Assembly (NCBI GenBank): GCA_002358875.1
Contig: DEPS01000201.1
Coordinates: forward strand, 2,085 to 35,565
Source of the DNA: Lachnospiraceae bacterium UBA3386
GTDB lineage: Bacteria > Bacillota > Clostridia > Lachnospirales > Lachnospiraceae
Direction: 5' to 3'
DNA: 33,481 bases
Of the stretch, positions 1-5,623 are shown one piece after another. The first letter of the stretch is position 1. Every line of letters starts with the position of its first letter. The position numbers and the translations under genes were made by a program. The notes beneath the pieces are model-generated. The model saw nothing but the letters and a program-made list of their open reading frames with translations, had not been told where the DNA came from and made no database searches.

Positions 1-108
1 GTTAAAGATGATGAGGGATGAGGCTTGAAGGCAAAGTCCGCCAACTCATTCGTTAAAGAATTCCTCCCGCTTGTCGTTTTCGTAATATGTATACTGTGGA
101 ATAAAATA

Positions 109-1164
109 ATGTACTCAAAAGAACAGGAAATAAAAAACACAAAAAAAATGCGGGAGATCCTGGAGGATCTTCCGCGCTTTTGTCGTCCGTTTTTTCGTGG
201 TATCGAGGTTTCCACCGGAGCGCGGACGCGTCTTGCCTATGCTTATGATCTGCGTGTATTTTTTGAGTATCTGCAGAATACGAACAGTTCCCTGAAGGGT
301 CTTGCTATCCGCGATTATCCGATAGGACTTCTGGAACAGATTCAAAAGGAGGACATTGAGGAATATCTTGAATATTTGTCCTGTTATGAAAAGGACGGAC
401 AGGAAATCACAAATGACCAGAGGGGAAAAGCAAGAAAGCTCTCTGCTGTCCGGAGTCTGTTTAAATATTATTATCGCTCCGAGATCCTTTCAAAGGATGT
501 GACATCTCTTGTTCCGCTGCCAAAGCTGCATGAGAAGCCGATCGTCAGGATGGACCACGATGAGGTGGCGCAGATGCTTGATCAGGCGGAAAGCGGCACA
601 GATCTCTCGAAAAATCAGCTTCGTTTTCATGAGAAGACGCGGGTAAGGGATGTCGCCTTACTGACGCTTCTTCTGGGTACAGGGATCCGTGTGTCAGAGT
701 GTGTGGGATTGGATATTGGCGATATTGATTTTAAGGAAAAAGGACTTAAGGTTCACCGGAAGGGCGGGTATGAGGCAGTCGTTTATTTTGGTGATGAGGT
801 AGAGGAAGCGCTAAAGGAATATCTGCTTCTGCGCAGGCAGGTGATACCGCGCGAAGGGCATGAAGAGGCCCTGTTTCTCTCGCTGCAGTGCCGCCGCATT
901 ACTGTCAGAGCTGTAGAGAATTTAGTAAAAAAATATGCTTCAAAGGCGACTGTTTTAAAAAAAATCACCCCGCATAAGCTGCGAAGCACCTATGGGACCA
1001 GTCTTTACAGGGCAACCGGCGATATATATCTTGTGGCAGACGTTCTCGGGCATAAGGATGTCAATACTACCCGGAAGCATTATGCCGCAATTGATGAAGA
1101 CCGCCGGAAAAGTGCCCGCAACATCGTCCGTCTCAGGTCTGAGGATACATCTGAGGATACATGA
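109..1164 (+). CDS. Tyrosine recombinase/integrase, XerC/XerD type
   Basis: Site-specific recombinase that would cut and rejoin DNA through a tyrosine nucleophile. With the ATG at 109 it is 351 aa. An N-terminal SAM-like core-binding domain (about residues 20-125) is followed by the catalytic domain. The catalytic set looks complete: Arg194 in the GTGIRVSE motif, a beta-hairpin Lys near 218 (HRKGG), His289 and Arg292 in PHKLR, His315 in LGHKDV and Tyr325 in KHYAAID. The frame is open back to a TTG at 25, but that would add a hydrophobic 28-residue leader unlike this family, and a weak GTGGA lies before 109; an ATG at 148 is a further option. The length and intact active site fit a housekeeping Xer-like enzyme as well as a mobile-element integrase; no phage or plasmid genes are nearby. 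It ends in a duplicated SEDT tetrapeptide and converges on the wall hydrolase gene. Confidence 0.9.
   Translation: MYSKEQEIKNTKKMREILEDLPRFCRPFFRGIEVSTGARTRLAYAYDLRVFFEYLQNTNSSLKGLAIRDYPIGLLEQIQKEDIEEYLEYLSCYEKDGQEITNDQRGKARKLSAVRSLFKYYYRSEILSKDVTSLVPLPKLHEKPIVRMDHDEVAQMLDQAESGTDLSKNQLRFHEKTRVRDVALLTLLLGTGIRVSECVGLDIGDIDFKEKGLKVHRKGGYEAVVYFGDEVEEALKEYLLLRRQVIPREGHEEALFLSLQCRRITVRAVENLVKKYASKATVLKKITPHKLRSTYGTSLYRATGDIYLVADVLGHKDVNTTRKHYAAIDEDRRKSARNIVRLRSEDTSEDT
1138..1161 (+). repeat. 12-bp tandem duplication at the recombinase 3' end
   Basis: Two exact copies of TCTGAGGATACA lie head to tail (1138-1149 and 1150-1161) and encode the repeated SEDT at the C-terminus of the recombinase. The second copy runs directly into the TGA stop. 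It looks like a recent slippage duplication with no effect on the catalytic domain. Confidence 0.85.
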
Positions 1165-1395
1165 TTAAAAACCCAATGCACCCTGCGCGTATAGCCCGTC
1201 TCCTCCTTCAGGTGCCAGCAAGAAAGGAAAAGACAAACAGACAGGGTGCATCGGGATCCTGCGAAAGAACAGTCAGAAAAATATCATCAAATATAATAAA
1301 GGCAATAGCTGTTAAAATATATGATAACAGAAGGTCTTCTAACTGTTAGATATTATATTTACAATAACAGGATCTTGTCAACACTGAAAAAAATG
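1165..1395. other. Non-coding gap after the recombinase, rich in inverted motifs
   Basis: No convincing gene. A 62-codon frame at 1161-1349 overlaps the recombinase stop, but its predicted peptide resembles nothing I recognise. The gap holds 10-bp inverted arms ATGCACCCTG (1176-1185) and CAGGGTGCAT (1242-1251), and four CTGTTA/TAACAG hexamers in alternating orientation at 1309, 1325, 1343 and 1365. The third hexamer lies in a palindrome TCTAACTGTTAGA (1338-1350) with arms TCTAAC/GTTAGA around one central base. These could be recombinase or regulator sites; that is inference from position only. Confidence 0.5.
1176..1251. repeat. 10-bp inverted repeat flanking 56 bp
   Basis: Arms at 1176-1185 (ATGCACCCTG) and 1242-1251 (CAGGGTGCAT) are exact reverse complements. 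The 56-bp interior is not itself strongly paired, and no U-run follows the right arm, so this is not a standard terminator. It begins 12 bases after the recombinase stop codon. Confidence 0.7.
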
Positions 1396-1445
1396 AAAAA
1401 GCTGTGGAGTCAGTATGTATATAATCTGACTTCACAGCTTTTTAT
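1396..1445. terminator. Bidirectional intrinsic terminator between convergent genes
   Basis: The stem is formed by 1396-1413 (AAAAAGCTGTGGAGTCAG) and 1426-1443 (CTGACTTCACAGCTTTTT), with one G-U type position and a 12-nt loop. The plus strand ends in a T-run, and the A-run at the left gives a U-run in the minus direction. It sits between the plus-strand recombinase and the minus-strand hydrolase and can serve both. Confidence 0.9.
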
Positions 1446-1483
1446 TTCCATATTGCCTTAAAATTAACCAGTTGTATCAGTTT

Positions 1484-3865
1484 TTAATCATTAATAACAA
1501 AAACATAAGAGGTTGTTTCCGCACTGTCTTCACCAAACTCCACATGGAAAGTAACAATATATTTTCCATCATCTGTATCAGACGGTGTAAAATCCGCTGT
1601 TACATCAGGGGTAATGTCAAGGCCTGAAGATGTTACTGCGCAAAGGATCTTTTTCTCACGAAGAATTTCGACAAGACTGTCCATTTCGTCTCTATGGATA
1701 TCAGGAATATTTCCCGCTAATGAGATCAGGATTGTCTTATTTTCTTTCTGGTGTGCATCAGTACCTTCAGCAACCTGGTCTGTACTCTGTATTTCCTTTT
1801 CAAGATCTGACAGGGAGATCTGGCTATTGCGTCCAGGATCTTCCTCCGGAATCTGAAAAGGCATTTCTGATGTATCAGTGTCTTCTTCCTTTTCTTCTTC
1901 CTCTTCTGCTATTTCAGCTGTTGAACCTTCATTTTCATCATCTTCTTTCCCGGCAATTTTGTTCTGTGTATCCTCTTTTACCGTTTCATAAGATGTATTT
2001 CCGGTATCTGCAGCATCGGTCTTAGTTTTTAAAGTGTCCTTCCTGTCATCCTCAGGGTTTTCGGAAACAGAATCCGCAGTGTCTTCGTCAGGTTTTTCTG
2101 ATTCAGAATCGACTGTGTCTTCATCAGGCTTTTCTGATCCAGAATCGACAGTGTCTATATCAGGCTTCTCTGATTCTGAATTGCTGCTGACCTCATCCGG
2201 ATTCTTTGTTTCGGAATCAGCAATAGCTCCATCCGGTTTTTCTTTTTCGTTTTCTTTGTCTTTTTCATCTTCCGGATTGGCGGCTGAATTCCCAGATGCT
2301 GTCTCTTTCTTATCTGATAAAAGATCCGCCGCAGCCATGAGATCATCTGAATCAAAACGGATACCTGCGGCAGGAAGGGCGGTGATCGATTCAGGACTGG
2401 AGATATCTGAGAAAGTAAGCGGAAGCTCCTTCATCCAGGCTGCAGCGATACTCTCCTCCTCTTCCGGTTCTTCATTAAGAGCGTTTGCCGCGTCCTGCAT
2501 TGCCCTTGCTGCGAGTCCCGGGTCGTTTGAAGGATCTTCATCATCCTCCGCAATGTCCCCCACCGCATCCTTTGCCAGAAGCACATTCTGTTCCGATTCA
2601 GGTGAATCAGATGAAGAAGCATCCTGTGACGATTTGATCGCATCTGCCAATAGCGTTGAAGCTTTTTCAGAAGCCTTCTCTAAAACATTGATTGAAGACG
2701 TGGATTCTTTGGCATCTTGTTTGGCGGAGGCTGCAGGGGATAATACAGGTACATTCCTGTCCTCATTCAGAGAAGGTGCAGCAAATCCGGCATCAGCCAG
2801 TGTTGTTACTTCCTTCTTTTCCTCTTCCAGCGACCCAATCCCGGATGATTCTTTTATCTTTGTGTCTGACGAAGATATCGATTCTGTTTCCGCGTCTGCA
2901 AGCTGAACAGCATCTCCGGAATCGATCTTCTGTAAATTGCTCTCCTCTTCTTTTGCGGAAGCAATCCAGACAGGAGCAAAGCTCTCCATCGCAGAGCTGG
3001 CCTGAACGACACCTGCTTCGTCAAGCAGGAACCATTCGTCGCCATTGTGGACGAGCCCGGTTACCAGTGAACCATTATTTCCAAAATAGTAGCTCCTGCC
3101 GTCAATTTTCTGCCAGCCGGTTGCCATCACACCGTCGTTATCAAAATAATAGCGATTTCCGTCGATGGTCTTCCAGCCTACGATCCGTTTTCCGTCTTCA
3201 TCAAAGTAATAAGTCTTATCCTCAAGAGTCAGCCACGAAGTCTGGTAACTGCCGTCGCGCAGTATGTAATGCCATATACCATCGACCAGATACCATTCCG
3301 CAGGGCGGTAGGAACTCCAGAAGGTTCCGCTGGCAAGTCCTCCCCGATAAACAGACACACTTCCCCTGCTTGCCGGAGCTTCAAAATGATAGCAGTAATA
3401 CTGTCCTGCATCATAGGCGCCGGACGAAGTATTCTCCACAGATCTGATATATTTCTCGACACCGGGATAATGATTCTGAAGCTCGTATTCCAGATAGGCA
3501 AGCTGCCCGTCTATGGTGGTATAGTCATAACCGTTTGAACCGCACCAGCTCCGAAGCCTCCCATAGCGCCCTCCGGTCCACTGGCAGAGCCCGTAGCTTC
3601 CGCCGCCGGCATTCCAGGCATGCGGATTAAAGGTGGATTCACAACGGATGTTTGCCATTATGCCGCAGGCAGCAGCTTCCGTATATCCCATCTTCTGCGT
3701 CAGGATCGAAAAGATATAATCGGCGTTCTCCTGCCAGGTTGCCGCGTACATTGGCGCAGGGACACCCGCAGCAAGAGTTCCCGCCATAGTGGTGGTCAGC
3801 AGAATACCCGCAAGGCGGCGTGCCGCACGTGTATTTTTGCCGGGTTTACAACTTTTGTTAATCAA
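1484..3865 (-). CDS. Secreted lysozyme-like wall hydrolase with wall-binding repeats and acidic tail
   Basis: A 793-aa exported protein likely to cleave peptidoglycan. Residues 1-41 form a signal peptide (basic start, hydrophobic core, end near PMYAA). Residues 45-175 match the phage-tail-lysozyme type fold (the family often called Phage_lysozyme2): GIMANIRCESTFNP with probable catalytic Glu76, then GGGSYGLCQWTGGR. Residues 185-290 hold aromatic choline-binding-type repeats (GWKTIDGNRYYFDNDGVMATG and similar). Residues 300-715 are acidic, Ser/Glu-rich low complexity with six 12-residue repeats. The last 80 residues look like a small beta-rich domain. There is no LPXTG, so retention would rest on the wall-binding repeats. 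The start is TTG at 3865: no in-frame ATG lies before the signal peptide, and GGGAGGA (3873-3879) is correctly spaced. No phage genes are near, so a cellular autolysin-like role is more likely than a prophage lysin. Substrate bond not determined. Confidence 0.85.
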   Translation of the reverse strand: MINKSCKPGKNTRAARRLAGILLTTTMAGTLAAGVPAPMYAATWQENADYIFSILTQKMGYTEAAACGIMANIRCESTFNPHAWNAGGGSYGLCQWTGGRYGRLRSWCGSNGYDYTTIDGQLAYLEYELQNHYPGVEKYIRSVENTSSGAYDAGQYYCYHFEAPASRGSVSVYRGGLASGTFWSSYRPAEWYLVDGIWHYILRDGSYQTSWLTLEDKTYYFDEDGKRIVGWKTIDGNRYYFDNDGVMATGWQKIDGRSYYFGNNGSLVTGLVHNGDEWFLLDEAGVVQASSAMESFAPVWIASAKEEESNLQKIDSGDAVQLADAETESISSSDTKIKESSGIGSLEEEKKEVTTLADAGFAAPSLNEDRNVPVLSPAASAKQDAKESTSSINVLEKASEKASTLLADAIKSSQDASSSDSPESEQNVLLAKDAVGDIAEDDEDPSNDPGLAARAMQDAANALNEEPEEEESIAAAWMKELPLTFSDISSPESITALPAAGIRFDSDDLMAAADLLSDKKETASGNSAANPEDEKDKENEKEKPDGAIADSETKNPDEVSSNSESEKPDIDTVDSGSEKPDEDTVDSESEKPDEDTADSVSENPEDDRKDTLKTKTDAADTGNTSYETVKEDTQNKIAGKEDDENEGSTAEIAEEEEEKEEDTDTSEMPFQIPEEDPGRNSQISLSDLEKEIQSTDQVAEGTDAHQKENKTILISLAGNIPDIHRDEMDSLVEILREKKILCAVTSSGLDITPDVTADFTPSDTDDGKYIVTFHVEFGEDSAETTSYVFVIND
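2043..2258 (-). repeat. 36-bp minisatellite in the hydrolase gene (about 6 units)
   Basis: Units begin at 2043, 2079, 2115, 2151, 2187 and 2223, each 36 bp. The three central ones (2079-2186) are closely similar; the outer ones are degenerate. They encode 12-residue repeats of the form KPDEDTVDSESE. The phase is preserved, so copy-number change would stay in frame. Confidence 0.9.
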
Positions 3866-3872
3866 TAATTAT

Positions 3873-3879
3873 CCTCCCG
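3873..3879 (-). promoter_or_regulatory. Strong Shine-Dalgarno site that decides the TTG start
   Basis: On the minus strand the site reads GGGAGGA, followed by a short A/T spacer and TTG at 3865. It supports TTG as the true start of the hydrolase. Confidence 0.8.
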
Positions 3880-3912
3880 AAAAGGAATGATCAGCTCTTA
3901 TGTTCTTTACTG

Positions 3913-3948
3913 TTACTGTTTACGCCCTCCTGAGGGCGTTAACAGTAA
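3913..3948. promoter_or_regulatory. Long hairpin in the hydrolase 5' leader
   Basis: Arms TTACTGTTTACGCCCT (3913-3928) and AGGGCGTTAACAGTAA (3933-3948) pair over 16 positions with one T-T mismatch around a CCTG loop. On the minus strand it lies between the promoter and the Shine-Dalgarno site, about 35 nt upstream of the latter, and no U-run follows it in that direction. It could stabilise the mRNA, bind a protein as an operator-like palindrome, or modulate translation. In the plus direction a mildly T-rich stretch follows, but no gene reads that way. Confidence 0.65.
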
Positions 3949-4024
3949 TTCTTTACTTTCTAAGAGTAACTGTTCCACTTTATCAGAATTAATATGATTT
4001 AGCTGTCGTTAAACAGTTAATCAA

Positions 4025-4053
4025 ATTATAGACAAAATTATTAATAATTTCAA
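4025..4053 (-). promoter_or_regulatory. Near-consensus sigma-A promoter for the hydrolase gene
   Basis: On the minus strand a -35 TTGAAA (4048-4053) is separated by exactly 17 bp from a perfect -10 TATAAT (4025-4030). Initiation near 4018 would give a leader of about 150 nt to the TTG at 3865. The sequence TTAAACAGTTAA (4009-4020) overlaps the expected start site and could be an operator. Confidence 0.8.
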
Positions 4054-4195
4054 CACACTTGTAATATTTTTGTAATTTTAATTCTGTGCTCCGGCGTATT
4101 TTTGCACATATTTTGCCCGGTTCACCTGTTATTGAAAACAGATACTCAAAACCACTGACCCGGTATTTTCAGGAACTGTAAAATACTGCTATTCT
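4054..4195. other. Spacer between the HD-MazG gene and the hydrolase promoter
   Basis: AT-rich next to the promoter, then mixed composition. An imperfect inverted pair (CCGGTTCA near 4118 and TGACCCGG near 4157) could form a weak stem downstream of the HD-MazG stop, but with a mismatch and no clear U-run. I do not call a terminator. No small gene seen. Confidence 0.4.
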
Positions 4196-5374
4196 TCATG
4201 GCTGATTTTTTCGCTTTCTGGCCACGTCAATCAGCGCTTCAGCCTCATGAAACGCGTCAAACAGATAAGGTTCCTCCCAATCCCTGCCTTTCTTTTCCAT
4301 GGCTTTGATGGATTTCCAGTCCGCCTGCTCCTCGTTCCCGAATACATGGGGATGGCGGCGGATCATCTTTTCGTTGATTGACATGATCACATCATCCAGA
4401 CTGAACAATCCCTCTTCTTCAGCGATCTGCGCATGCATAATAACCTGAAGCAGCAAATCCCCGAGTTCTTCGCACAGGCTCTGCGGCTTTCCGGTTTTTT
4501 CCAGAATGTTGATCCCGCTGATCACCTCTGCAGCCTCCTCTATACAGGCTGCCTTTAGAGACCCATGTGTCTGTGCCCTGTCCCAGGGGCAGCCATCCGG
4601 CGCCCGAAGACGGGCAACGGTATTATAAAGTTCCTCCATGTGTTCTGTTTTTTTATATACTTTTCTATCAGGGGCTGTTTTACCAATTGCTGCCTGTTCC
4701 CGAACCGTTGTTTCAGGCGCTGTTTTTCCGGAATCTGTCGCACAGATATCTGACAGACTGCAGTCTGGGCTGCTTATATTCTGCTTATCTGTTTTTATAT
4801 TTCCCTTCTCTATGTTCTTTTGGATGATCCGGTCCGTTACCTGATACAGGATTTCAGATCCCATCCTGGTTTTGCCCTGTCGTCCGTAGACCTGTTTCGC
4901 GGTCACATTGTGTTCACGCCAGTCACCGCCGCCGTTTGAGTCATTTAACAGAAGAGGCTGGAGATTATCCATGGAATGGGCAAATTTTGATTCCGGGCTT
5001 TCATATTCCTCGAATTCATCAAACAATGCCGCAAGCTCCTTTTTCTGATCCTCCGGAAGAATAGAAAAGATCCTTTCTTTTGCAGCCTCTTCTCTTTCCT
5101 TCTGGGTCGCGAGCCCCTCTTCATCGTAGGCATAGGTGTCACCTGCGTCGATTTCCACGATATCGTGAATCAGGCACATAAGCATGACACGGGTGATATC
5201 CACATCTTCATTGGCGTACTCCCTCAAAAGCCATGACATTAATGCCATATGCCATGCATGTTCAGCATCGTTTTCATTTCGCCCATGTCCGGACAGGTGG
5301 GTCTGTCTGAAAATATTCTTTTCCTTATCAATCTCCAGGGCAAAGGCCAGCTGTCTGCTCAAACGTTCGTCCAT
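4196..5374 (-). CDS. HD-domain phosphohydrolase fused to MazG-type NTP pyrophosphohydrolase
   Basis: A 392-aa cytoplasmic protein with two enzymes in one chain. Residues 1-190 match the HD_3/YfbR/HDDC2-like family of 5'-deoxynucleotidases: AEHAWH with His39, HD pair His70-Asp71 followed by Glu74, and a distal Asp136 (HSMDNLQ). Residues 191-244 are a polar linker containing GKTAP twice. Residues 245-392 are a MazG domain: GCPWDRAQTHGSL at 261-273, metal-binding EEAAE (Glu279, Glu280, Glu283) and ELGD (Glu303, Asp306), then RRHPHVFG. MazG enzymes turn NTP or dNTP into the monophosphate plus PPi; YfbR-like enzymes remove the phosphate from dNMP. The fusion could therefore run both steps; that coupling is inference. 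ATG at 5374 is preceded by AAAGGAG with 6-nt spacing. A function in housekeeping nucleotide sanitation is the default. Confidence 0.9.
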   Translation of the reverse strand: MDERLSRQLAFALEIDKEKNIFRQTHLSGHGRNENDAEHAWHMALMSWLLREYANEDVDITRVMLMCLIHDIVEIDAGDTYAYDEEGLATQKEREEAAKERIFSILPEDQKKELAALFDEFEEYESPESKFAHSMDNLQPLLLNDSNGGGDWREHNVTAKQVYGRQGKTRMGSEILYQVTDRIIQKNIEKGNIKTDKQNISSPDCSLSDICATDSGKTAPETTVREQAAIGKTAPDRKVYKKTEHMEELYNTVARLRAPDGCPWDRAQTHGSLKAACIEEAAEVISGINILEKTGKPQSLCEELGDLLLQVIMHAQIAEEEGLFSLDDVIMSINEKMIRRHPHVFGNEEQADWKSIKAMEKKGRDWEEPYLFDAFHEAEALIDVARKRKNQP

Positions 5375-5389
5375 CCTGCGCTCCTTTAC

Positions 5390-5440
5390 AATACTTAATT
5401 TAACTAAAATACTTATTTTTAACTTTAATACTTAATTTAA
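5390..5440. repeat. Three direct AT-rich repeats upstream of the HD-MazG gene
   Basis: AATACTTAATTTAA occurs at 5390-5403 and 5427-5440, and a close variant AATACTTATTTTTAA at 5408-5422. Starts are 18-19 bp apart. They sit in the expected 5' leader or promoter-proximal region and could be an operator array or slippage-prone repeats. Confidence 0.75.
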
Positions 5441-5464
5441 TAATAAGATTTCCACAGCAGTCAA
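5437..5464 (-). promoter_or_regulatory. Possible promoter for the HD-MazG gene
   Basis: On the minus strand a -35-like TTGACT (5459-5464) and -10-like TATTAA (5437-5442) are 16 bp apart. Initiation near 5430 would give a leader of about 55 nt. It overlaps the hairpin at 5448-5490, so the match may be partly accidental. Confidence 0.4.
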
Positions 5465-5490
5465 TGCAAAGCATTGTGAGCCGTGGAAAT
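5448..5490. terminator. Interrupted stem-loop between two minus-strand genes
   Basis: Outer arms ATTTCCAC (5448-5455) and GTGGAAAT (5483-5490) enclose an inner perfect hairpin CAATGC-AAA-GCATTG (5462-5476). In the minus direction an A/T-rich run follows, but not a clean U-tract, so termination of the transglutaminase-like transcript is plausible rather than certain. Confidence 0.5.
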
Positions 5491-5522
5491 CAGAACAATT
5501 ACAATTATTATTTTAATATCCC

Positions 5523-5623
5523 GCACTTGCAGGATTTCAATTCTGAGCAGAACCTGCTCCAAACAGTTACTTTTACTTTAATAACGTGCACCTGGAAGAT
5601 TTCCATTCTGAATAAAACCTGCT
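5523..5623 (-). repeat. Degenerate duplicate of the transglutaminase-gene 3' end
   Basis: Segments 5588-5623 (inside the gene) and 5523-5558 (after its stop) match at 29 of 36 positions by hand alignment, 65 bp apart. On the minus strand the downstream copy can be read SRFCSELKSCKCGILK then stop, against the real end SRFYSEWKSSRCTLLK then stop. It looks like a relic of a duplicated or recombined gene tail. Confidence 0.75.

Noticed and set aside
25..108. TTG start for the recombinase at 25
   Set aside because: The added 28 residues form a hydrophobic stretch foreign to the family; ATG at 109 gives a normal length.
1161..1349. 62-codon frame overlapping the recombinase stop
   Set aside because: No recognisable product, no separate ribosome site, and it spans the inverted repeats; more likely non-coding.
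1308..1371. A chromosomal dif site
   Set aside because: The A/T-rich centre with inverted hexamers is suggestive, but the arms do not match the Firmicutes dif pattern well enough for a call by eye.
1484..3865. Prophage lysis cassette
   Set aside because: No holin, tail or capsid genes are nearby; the protein has its own signal peptide and wall-binding repeats, which fits a cellular hydrolase better.
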